Positions 29,641 to 39,405 of a stretch of DNA of 64,000 nt are shown here, piece by piece (the stretch's first letter is position 1; every line of letters begins with the position of its first letter). Origin of the DNA: Cylicocyclus nassatus (lineage: Eukaryota; Nematoda; Chromadorea; Rhabditida; Strongylidae). The stretch spans positions 10,577,817-10,641,816 of the forward strand of contig CATQJL010000001.1 of assembly GCA_958299035.1 (NCBI GenBank), given 5' to 3'. The notes beneath the pieces were generated by a model. It did not search any database, was not told the origin of the DNA, and was given only the letters and a program-made list of their open reading frames with translations. Position numbers and translations under genes: made by a program.

Positions 29641-32600
29641 TGACGTGAAACATCTCAGCACACATCTGGCTGGCATCTCCCGATGGCTATAGTCAGCTGG
29701 AGCCTATTCGGATGTTATTGGAACCATGTGTAAACTACGCGATTATAAACCTTGTGACGCAAGACCTCTAAGCCCCAATGCTCCACGCCTATTCCAGAGC
29801 TCTTGCTATTTCTCCCAGAAAAGCTTCAAAAACTGCTGTTTAGATCTGCAAGTTTTCGTCTTTATTGCTATAAGCTTCAAGGAAAATTTATGCACTAGCA
29901 CTTTGCTCTGCAAAGCTTTTGTCTAGAAAGGTTTGCAGCGATGCTAGCTAACAGTTTAGTCCCAGTTCATTCCTTCCACAAAGGTGGGCAAATTTTTGGG
30001 GACCCGGGATTCTCATATGATTCAATGGGGAGATCTAATCGAGTTATCGCCCAAGCGACAATTGATATGATTTATTCCTAGCAAAATAACAACTTTTAGC
30101 TTTTGCTCAGTACCGTGCCTGAGAACGCTGTCCGCTCTGAGGAAAACGGTACTGGGCGAGAATCTGGAAACGAATTTTTTAGTTGTCAATAAATCATATG
30201 AGACCATACGAGCTGCCACTTGGATGATCGCCTGTCAAGACGTCCCAATCAGTATTCACACAATAAGTCCCAGAAACGCCTGACATTGCCCATAAGTTCT
30301 ATGCAAATGATTTTCCGCATTTCCTCCAAAGAAAATTTATAGCACTTCCGCTATGAAAGAATATGGGTGCTTTATGGTCTTGACTATGAGCTAGCACTTT
30401 GATCTTTTAGATATTTACTCCCACCTGTTATAAGACTTCAAATGACTCAGTAATGCAGAAAAGAATCTATTGCTGTACAAATCTGTATGTAGACTCATAC
30501 CGTAATCTGGTCATTGCTGCCGTATTTACCAAAACAAGAGGCTGTAACTAATCAGTTAACAGGGTGCATACTTTGTAATTGCCGAGTTTGGGTGAAAAGG
30601 AGATAACTGGAAGTATAAGGGTCTCAAGGCGTTGATTAACCATTATAAGACAAGCCCTTCTCCTAGATTTTCACAAAACAGACTTTCAACCTCTTTTGAG
30701 TATATTTAACATAAAAAAATAGTTCAGTAATCGAATTAATCGATTCATTATTGTCCATTAATGACAGTTTAATTACTAATGCTGTTCCTATGTCTTGATT
30801 CTGGGAACGGTTATCCTGATCAAGTGGTCCCTATTCAATTTATACCATTTTTAAAGAAATCGAGATTACGTGCATTGCGTTATGCTATGGATTACAAAGC
30901 ACAGCAGAAAACAGCTTCCTTTGTGGGAAGTAAGCACTATAGAGATCGCTTACAAGGGGATGGTCAGAAGTCGAAGTGGCCAAACCAAACAAGCTATATA
31001 CCATTCGATACAGTATAAAACGCTAACTTCGAATCTGTCTTCCTTCTCTGCTTCTCGCTTCTGTAGACGAAACTACAAAGGGTTTTATTGTGGAAAATCA
31101 TACATAAAAACAGCGAAATTGAGCACATTGCTGCACTTTTAGCTCAGCTTCTGGCTTCAAAAAATTTGAAGTAAGCTAGCTGCATGTTTTGGCCCAGCAT
31201 TAAGGTGAGCGTGGCTCTGCACGGCTGAATTCTCAATTTAACGCGTAATTTCTTAGCAAAATAATGATCTTTAATGGCTCATAGCTTTGTCCAGAAAGGC
31301 GATAAGCAGGTAAGGAAGACAGATTTGAAGTCAGCGCTTCATGCTGCATCTAATGGTATGCAGCATGTCTGGAATGGCCACTTCGATTTCTGATCATTCC
31401 CTTGTTAGTAAGCTATATTTTCAATACCTTCTTCATTTATATATCATCCTTTCCAATTTTAAGGCAGAGCAAGAGCATTTTTTTTCTCAAATATCCAATA
31501 TCTTCTGATTCCCACGTAGCCGTACGTAATCTATAAGAACTGCTTACAAAGCTATTAGTATCGTCTAAGTACGATAATGATACTTATTTTGGCTGACATA
31601 ATATCTCTCATGTCAATCAAAACCTCAGTCTAGTTCCTATGACTCCACAACTGATTGCTTTCTACAATGTCTTGTTGTTCATTGGGTGCACCTTTTGTCT
31701 CATTGCAAAGGCATTTGAATAGACAGAGCCCCTATGAAAGGGAGTAAATAGTCAAAATATTCACTATTTGCTTCAAAATAGGTACTCTTTCAGTTATTTT
31801 GCTAGAAGTATGCAAGTAGAGGTTCTTTTGCCATTGAAGGCTTTGAACCTCTGCCGAGTGTGGCACTTTTCTTGCAGAAAAGTCAAAAAAGGCACTGCAG
31901 TGAGGAAAGCTGTTTTGATTTGCAAAGTATTTGTTTTTTTTAGCGTGATTTGTAGTGTTATGTGTACTACACACCACGCGTGCTAGCTCGCGATATTTTT
32001 TGCAGCTTGCCCGCCTGGAAAATTCGCCTTGGTATCTTCCTTTGCAAGATATACATGAGAGCAACTTGGTCTGCTCTTTGTGACTATAGAGATACCGTGA
32101 AACGTTACTGTATATAAGTGGAATGATATTGTTGGACTGAGAAAAGTCTGAATTTGAAGCTTGTTCTTTAAACCTCTACCGTAATGTACCGTACTGACAT
32201 CATAACTTCAACGCTTTCAAAATTGCACTCTTAGTATGACAATTAAATATGGCCAACTGCTGCTGCACTTAAAAGAATCACGATCTATTGTAGCAATACT
32301 GTACAATTAAGGTAGAAGTTGACTGTTTTTTGCAAATTGTGAAATCGCAGCCTATATGTTTATTTACGGTAAGCGTGAAGGTTTTAAAGAAGAAATATAT
32401 TTTTACCTTCATTTATTTATCTATTTGTCAGTCTACTTTTACATCTGATTTTCGTGATTGTCTGAAACAAAGAATGCCCAAAGAGCTGGCGGTTCAAAAA
32501 AAAAATTTTTTGGGGGGGGGGGGGGGGAAGCATTGCGGAAAATTATTTCAGGATACTTAAAATTTTGCCTTATCTCTCTGCGATCGTTGAAGAAGGAGGT

Positions 32601-33639
32601 ATGCGGGCGATTTTTGCAGTTCAAATCGTGAAAGATTTTTGGAAGGTTGGCTTGAGTTTCTAGAAAATTTAGAAAGCAATGCTAATCATTTACAAGAATA
32701 AACGGGACAGTACGCAATTCTATAGCTCATACATATAAGCAATTTTTTTTAACTCCCCGTTCCCCTTCTCGGACAACACTGTCAAACAGTTATTTGAGTG
32801 ATATGATTTCGTAAAACACAAAAGCTTGCCTTCAAGTCGTTTTTTTTTTCAGATCAATAAAATGTCATTCGCTACGCTCCATGTAAGTCTAGAAAAACTT
32901 CGTTTTTCCATTGTCTCCTGCCATTACATCGATATGCTTACAGCACTTATGACTATTTTCTACAAAAACGTTATGACCTCATATACACTTACAGCGCTAC
33001 AGCGCTGTGCACGCTTGCGTGCTATTTTCCAGCAGCCTTCGCTCTCGCTGGTCGCTTAATCCGCTTTTTGTAGTCATTCAAAAATTTCTAATATAATAAA
33101 ATGGAACTCATGCTTATCACGTCTCGACCATCAAGAGATTCTCCACTTTATTATCAGTGAATTCAAATTGCTCGATTGAAAATTGATAAAATCTTAAATA
33201 ACGTTTCAAAGTTTTCCCTTTGCATTTTTTATATTATGTCATTTGCTTTTTCATAGGAAAATCTACTTTGTTTTCTTTATTCTTACCAAGTTTTTGATTC
33301 TCTCAGAGATGCATAAAAGTTTCAAAATGAAAATAAAACACACAGCTTTTCGTGAAGTGGAACTACATAAATTTTACATGAACCGACGAAGCAAAAAGGA
33401 GGGAAAAGGAGAAGTGCGGGTTCTTTTTATACAAGGCTTCTAGTGAACATTTGTGAGTAATTTCCCTTCCTGTATCATAATAAGCATTAACGAATTTTCC
33501 CTTGTGTGACTAACGAGTACTGTAACACATCTCTTTTTTCTCACGGAGAACATTATTAAAATCACAACTTCGCAGCTGGAAAAAGCAAATTTGGACTCAG
33601 CGTTTCAAGCTGATTCCGATTATATGTGCCGTTCATCAA
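29641..33639. other. Spacer DNA, no gene recognised
   Basis: About 4 kb of AT-rich DNA. A plus-strand frame at 30779-31018 is open for 79 codons but has no recognised domain or splice context. A poly-G run lies at about 32512-32527. Confidence 0.35.
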
Positions 33640-33720
33640 AAGGCCGACCTAAGTCAGGTGCCTTCCCTAGTCAGATTCGAACTCAGGTCTTAGAAATTGG
33701 AGAATTTTCCCGAAGAAATA
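33640..33720 (-). repeat. Possible tRNA-derived repeat fragment
   Basis: On the minus strand CCTGAGTTCGAATCTGAC resembles a B box and T arm, followed by GGCACCTGACTTAGG. No A box is clear. Confidence 0.25.
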
Positions 33721-34031
33721 CTTGAACTTAGATATGAAATCGAATAAGATGTGCAAGTTATTCAATATCATTAATCAGACTCTTACCAAAAATTTTAGAA
33801 AATTCATCTATCATTGTATTATCGTAAGCAAAAAGAAACAAGCCCTTCTTTCAAAAAACTGAGTCATAAGTTCACAGAGAGCTTACGGGTTTTCCGAGAA
33901 TTTTATTGCCGTCCCGACCTCTCCTTCCTTCCAGGGCTCGTTATGAACTGGCAAATTGGGAAATTTCAAAACGGAGTCCCATTTAATTTTGGAATTTTTC
34001 AATTTCTGCGAAGAATTACCTTTTGGTCCTA

Positions 34032-34068
34032 AACCCTGAAGTAAGAAACCCTCAGGCGAAACGTCGAC
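34032..34068 (+). repeat. Penelope-type terminal repeat relic (hammerhead-like)
   Basis: CCCTGAAGTAAGAAACC followed by CTCAGGCGAAACGTCGAC resembles the CTGAAGA ... GAAAC core found in Penelope-like terminal repeats and seen intact at 62061-62100. The core is not perfect (CTGAAGT), so it would be inactive. Confidence 0.3.
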
Positions 34069-34114
34069 TAAAAAACATCATAATTATTGTGCCTTTTCTG
34101 GTGATTAGCATCAA

Positions 34115-34474
34115 ATGCCAGTGCCCCAACAGGATCAAAGGGCAGCCCAAGAGCAAACTTCGATGCCTCAGGTATCCGCAGACCTGACTAGAACCTTCGT
34201 TGTCCTTTCATCCTATAGACTCGCTTTAACCAATTATGGAGCTCTTACATTCAAACTAAAAGGATTTCCTCATTCTTCTGTAATATGCATCGCTCTGATT
34301 AGTATTAAACATTCTCCACAATTTTCTGCATTTTCTCGAAGTTCCACTTCCCTTACAAGACACAAAAATGTTGTCCGATGCAAATATGGGATGTCTGAGA
34401 TGTTGAATGTGGCCATATTTGGTGCTAAAAGTATCACATGTCTGCATCCATATTTTCCCACAAAAAATGCATGA
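34115..34474 (+). other. Unsupported 119-codon open frame
   Basis: It starts MPVPQQDQRAAQEQTSMPQ, Gln-rich, then loses any clear coding character. A donor-like CAG/GTATCC follows the Gln-rich part at about 34170. No family is recognised. Confidence 0.15.
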
Positions 34475-34742
34475 CTCTAAGGCATCAATGATCAGCTACT
34501 TCTGAATAATTATAGCTGCCATTGGACCAAAATGAAACGTTCTTTAAGCATTTCCGTCTCATCTTCTACGTAAATGTTATGTTTTGACGTCATCGGGTGG
34601 TTTTTGGCTACCATGATTGCAAGCTGCTATACTACACCCATGTTGTCCAGCTTTGACTGAAGAAACTAGATGCTCTCAAATATTTCCAAGTTCATCATTC
34701 GAATTTGAAAAAACTTCCTATCATCAAATTTCTTGAAAAGCA

Positions 34743-34798
34743 ATTTTACAGCATTTCCGCAGCACTTTTCAAAAAGTGCTGCGGAAATGCTGTAAAAT
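34743..34798. repeat. Perfect 27-bp-arm palindrome
   Basis: ATTTTACAGCATTTCCGCAG continues to ACTTTT, then two bases, then the exact reverse complement. TCTGCGGAAGTTCCGG nearby repeats the TGCGGAA word. Confidence 0.95.
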
Positions 34799-35204
34799 GC
34801 GGCAGTTCCCGTTCTCAATTGGTCTGACGTCAATATTTTGCGGAAAACGCGTGTTCTGATTGCACTTTCTCAAAGGTCAGCTGCTGCGGTACCGCTGTAA
34901 ATTCTGCTTGTTCTGCGGAAGTTCCGGTGCATTGTCTGAGCAATCGTTTAAAACCAGGTATTTATCAGTCACAATACTTCAAAAATCATTATCTTATCAA
35001 AAAGACGTTTCGTGAATCCAAGTTTTGAAGTTCAAAATATTAGGCTTCCATTCAAGCTGCTCTTTTCCCCGATGTGGACGGCTTCTACAAAAATGAAGCT
35101 GATGCGAAAGTAAGAGATTCTCCCCCCCCCCCCCCCGCCCCCAGCCCAATAGGCGCTGAAATACTGGATAGGTCCTCCGCTCCTCGGGCTCTTCAGTGGT
35201 CCTG

Positions 35205-35972
35205 ACCCAAAACATTACTAAGGGCCGCATGCATTGACATCCCCACTGAAGAGGGGATCGCAGCTTACAAAGAAAGCTTCATACCCTGAAGTTCCGAACT
35301 TCTGGATTTCATGCTGTCTACCCATCCGTAAGTATTCCCACCATCATTCACTAGGAACATATTGAACGGGAGCAAGAAGCTGTACAAGCCGCATTTTCCG
35401 GATTTTTGTATGATCCTCAGATGATCCCACGCGGCCAGACTCTTTTGTTCAAAGTCGTTTTTCTTCCTTCAAAGTTAACGAAAACCTTCCAAAGTTGTAC
35501 TGATTATCTAACCCCATAGTGCTAAGCATGTTGCTGATAAGAACAGTTGAGTTTTTGAAAAATCGAATTTTTCGATAAACCCCAGCATTCGACCTGTGGT
35601 TCATCGCAACTTCCATGACTTCGAAACATCATTTGTTCTTACCACAAACATGATTAGCACTGTTGGATTAGATAATCTGCACAACATTGGAAGCTTTTCG
35701 TTAACCTTGGAGAAAGAAAAATGAATTTATAAAAAAGACGGTCGGCAGCCAGGGATCATCAGGGGATCGAATAAAAAGCTGGAAATTGCGGCTTGTACAG
35801 CTTCTTGCTCCCGTTTAAGATGTTCATAGTGAAGGATGGTGGGAGTACCTACGGATAGGTAGACTGCGTGAAATGTGGATATCTAGAGTTTCAGGATATG
35901 AAGCTTTCTTCTGAAGCTGCGATCCCCTCCCCGCCGGGAATGTTAATGCATGGGGCCCTAAGTGTTTTCTCA
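35205..35972. repeat. Long inverted repeat (fold-back) with arms of about 380 bp
   Basis: Mirrored pairs include GGGGATCGCAGCTT (35254) with AAGCTGCGATCCCC (35914), and GGGAGCAAGAAGCTGTACAAG (35377) with CTTGTACAGCTTCTTGCTCCC (35794). Inner pairs lie near 35535 and 35640. The axis is at about 35590 (GAAAAATCGAATTTTTCGAT). It has no coding capacity; it is probably a large fold-back transposon. Confidence 0.88.
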
Positions 35973-36809
35973 CCCATTCATACGCAGAAAATGGAAGGTT
36001 CTTGTGGGGAACGCCCTGGGGCCTAGTGCAAGTTTTTAGGCCCGAGAGTTTTTTAGGCTCTCTACTCCTCCACTGTCCTCAACTCGTTCTCTGTTTTGGC
36101 TGGATTCTACCTTGCCGTAACATTCGCCCACATAGGAGGTTTCAGTCCCCTCCCTCTTTGATGGGAAGAGGAGGAATGGTTTTCTGCAGACAATCACAAA
36201 GCACATATCTCAGTGTATTACACCTCGTACCAGTTGCCCTTGAAGCTACTCGTCGACATAACACCCTCTATTCCTTTGATGATGGGAGTGCTCTGTTGAT
36301 GAAGTAATTTGCAGCAAAATACTAATCTAAGAGCGTTTTGTTTCCCATCAGTGCTTCAGAGTACACTATGGTTCACAATACAAGCCTAATTGAGTCATCG
36401 ACGGATTAAGTGGAATTTTGATGCGAATCAGAAGCAAATTACTATCGCCCTTATAAATTCTTTAAATCTCTATAGTGCAAGCCTCTCCTCTATGAAGCTT
36501 TTCATAATTCATCTTGCCTCCTTGAGTATTTGTGTCTGTCTTCAATCAGCGCATCTTTTGAATCTCCAATTAGCATTCTTTGTTTAGAATTTTATAACAA
36601 ATTACTGAGTTGTGTTGCATTTTTACTACTTATAAAGAAGGCTCCATCTGTATTACTGTTGCAGCTCGATGGGCTCCGCTCCTTCTGAGGGTGCTCGTCA
36701 GGAAACAAAAAACGCAATACAAAACAGATATAAAAAGAACATACCTTGGAGAGAGTTAAGAACCACTGGCTATCGATGGGACTCTAACTGAACACTCTCT
36801 CCTCTAATA

Positions 36810-37136
36810 AGCTCTCACGCTCTCTCAACTTTTAAGGGAGCTGATTCACAGGTCAGGCATGCCACCAAGGCAATAGTGACGGCGCGGTTGACACCGACCT
36901 CACAGATGTTAACCAGCAACTTCGAAACAAGGTCCACCACATGTCCTGCTCGTCCATGCGCTTCCATATGTTCAACGTCCTGAAGTTCTACCTTGCGCGT
37001 CCATCGAACCATGCGTCTTCAATACACACACTCGCGCAAGTCGCGGCATGCAGGCACAGCTCCGATATCATAAAAGCCCAACCGATCAATAATACAAGCG
37101 ACACGAGCAAAGGTAATAGTAAGAAGGATGAACCAT
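36810..37136 (-). other. Candidate protein-coding region, unknown
   Basis: Two overlapping minus-strand frames look coding. One (37012-36815) reads MVRWTRKVELQDVEHMEAHG and onward to LVACLTCESAPLK, with a strong excess of codons starting with G. The other, upstream, reads LLLPLLVSLVLLIGWAF then ISELCLHAATCASVC, like a signal peptide followed by Cys residues, but has no ATG at its start. A donor-like GCAAG/GTAGAA occurs at about 36992. A frameshift near 37010 would join the two into a secreted small protein. A TATA box lies just upstream. No family is recognised. Confidence 0.3.
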
Positions 37137-37150
37137 GCGCGCGCGTGCGC

Positions 37151-37158
37151 TATTTATA
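37151..37158 (-). promoter_or_regulatory. TATA box candidate
   Basis: TATAAATA on the minus strand within GGCTATAAATAGCG, in a locally GC-rich region and about 80 bp upstream of the ATG at 37071. Initiation about 30 bp downstream would fall near 37122. Confidence 0.4.
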
Positions 37159-37559
37159 GCCGAGGCTGGAGGTGTGGCTGCGTAGTGTCCGGGAGAGAAT
37201 GGGTAGCCAGCGATAAAGCGTCGCGACCGTGCTCATGACCGAACTCCGCGACACGGCGCTCCTGGCTACATGTACGAGGAGCGGTCGATCGCGAGCCGCG
37301 ACAATTACCGTGTAACAAAAATTTTCTCAATTTGAATTATTAATTGCAGTTTCTGTAATTATGCTTGCGAAGAGTGAGTATTAATAGAAACAACACAATA
37401 TTTTTATTGAACCAAAGAGGTTGGATATTGCTGCATTTTATATATTTTATTCTTTATACCTATAAAATATAATTGGATGCATATATTTATATAAAAATTC
37501 ATATTATGATGTTGATGATTGTATTTTATATTTTTAATCTACATATTTTATCTTATATA

Positions 37560-37840
37560 TAAAGCTGAATGTCTGTTTGTCTGTCTGTATGTCTGTCTGT
37601 ATGTCTGTATGTCTGTGTGTACGTATTCCGAATAGAAAATTCCATTTCTGAACCGATCGGGACCAAACTTGGCACACATACACTTCGGGCCCCGTCGTGT
37701 GTCACAGTCCACTTTTCGTTATCGATCGATGTCGATTTTATCGATTTTTTGCAAAATTTGAGCTACGCGGCTGGGAGTTGGCACAGGGGGGGGGGGTAAT
37801 CGAGCATGCTGATCACCCCCGTGGGGGTGATCAGCATATT
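37560..37840. repeat. TCTG-microsatellite repeat with conserved tail and hairpin
   Basis: AAAGCTGAATGTCTGTTTGTC and TGTCTG repeats are followed by CCGATCGGGACCAAACTTGGC, a layout I associate with dispersed invertebrate repeats of unknown nature. It ends with a poly-G run and a hairpin ATGCTGATCACCCC ... GGGGTGATCAGCAT at 37806-37837. Confidence 0.55.
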
Positions 37841-38700
37841 CACAATACATTATAATGACTTTTCACAAAAGGAAAAGTATGGAAAACAAGGAGTTCACTT
37901 TGTGCTCAGTTTCAATAGAAAAAAAGCACCTAGGGCTGTTTTGGAATTACTGATCTGCTATATGCTCACTTAATTGAGTAATTATTCCTGTTTCTGAATA
38001 TTAAATCTCTTCATATGACTCTAAGTCTTTCAATATTTTATCCGTGCTAGCGTGACTGACGTTTTTCTGAAGACTTGCAAAAAATGTGCTTACGTAAGCA
38101 TTGCCCTCAACTTGGCACAATTTGGAACTTGCCGAAAATCAAAGTCTCTTTTTTTCGCTTTTCACCTCCTGCATTTCTTTCTTCTTATTTTTTTCGTCCT
38201 AAAAATAAGCTGTTATTTGCATTGACTTTGGTCTGAACTATAATTAAAGGCATTAATGTCCAGATAAGCATTTATTTTTGTCTCAGTGACACATCGCATA
38301 GGTAATTTTGATAGATACCACGCACTTTGGCAAAGTTCAACTTCTTCCGAGCATATATAATCGCTCCCACGCATGCGATTGTGATGTTTCTGGCCTTGAG
38401 CAAAGATAATTCACTGTATAGGTTATGACTTTTTCTTTACCTTTACCTTTACTTTTATTAATACACTCAGGATGCACCAAAGAACAAGGAAAAACCAAAA
38501 ACTCTAATACTTCGAACAAAACATGATGCCAGCTTGTCCAAGGCTTCAGGGAAATAAACGATGAACGTATAGGTAAACCAAAACCTAAAGTCCACGGATA
38601 TAGCGATTGTTGACAACGATTGACGAAAGCACGCGGTAGTGGCCTGAGAAGAAAAAAAACGACTTTAGAGTCTTGCATCCTCCAAAATCATTTTGAACCA
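37841..38700. other. Spacer DNA, no gene recognised
   Basis: AT-rich. The minus-strand frame at 38678-38337 has no recognised domain. Confidence 0.35.
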
Positions 38701-38741
38701 CGTAAGCTCGCTGGCAGTTTTTGAGTGCCAGCGAGCTTACG
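38701..38741. repeat. Hairpin with perfect 16-bp arms
   Basis: CGTAAGCTCGCTGGCA and TGCCAGCGAGCTTACG separated by nine bases. It may be the end of a MITE or a stand-alone palindrome. Confidence 0.9.
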
Positions 38742-39043
38742 GGCGGAAACTAGCAAATTAGACCCACATGACGATATAGAGGATAGCAAAATCCTAAGCT
38801 GGAGTAAATTGGATCGCCTAACAAGTCAAGTATGGAGCATAGCAATGCGCAGGACCGACTTGGGCACTAGCTGCCCAAAGATCATCTGACTTTCTTAGCT
38901 GCTTCGTCCAACTACTTTTTTCTATCATTTCCTAGTTATAATTTTGTTGAAGTTCAAAGGTGAAAAATATGCTTCTGAAAATAGTATATCTCTGATTTCA
39001 TGAATATGAAAATAATTAGGCGTCGTTGATTATATGTCCTTCG

Positions 39044-39405
39044 CAGTGGCGTACCCAGGATTTCGGCTCGGGGGGGGGGGGGGGCGCGACAAAAAAATTT
39101 TTCTAAAGAAGGTGCGTGGCGTTAGCCACGCACTCCGAAAAAATTTTGGGGGTGTTTCTCAAAACTTTTGCAGGTCCCCGACCCCTAAAATCAAGAAAAA
39201 GGGGGCGTGGCGTCAGCCACGCCCCCGAAAAAAATTTTTTTACAAAGCTAACTTGAATTTTTAAAAATTTTTAGAAATTATTTTAATTATTTACAAAAAG
39301 AAACGAGTCACTTGCACATTTTTATAACCCATGTAAGTAACTTTCAAAAATTTCGCGACCCATTCTCGGGGGGGGGGGGGCGCCCCCCCCCTCGGTACGC
39401 CACTG
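39044..39405. mobile_element. hAT-type MITE with G-runs (362 bp, opposite orientation)
   Basis: Ends CAGTGGCGTACC and GGTACGCCACTG. Flanks GTCCTTCG (39036-39043) and GTTCTTCG (39406-39413) agree at 7 of 8 bases. The body is the reverse complement of 20999-21374, including both GGCGTGGC hairpins. Confidence 0.93.
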
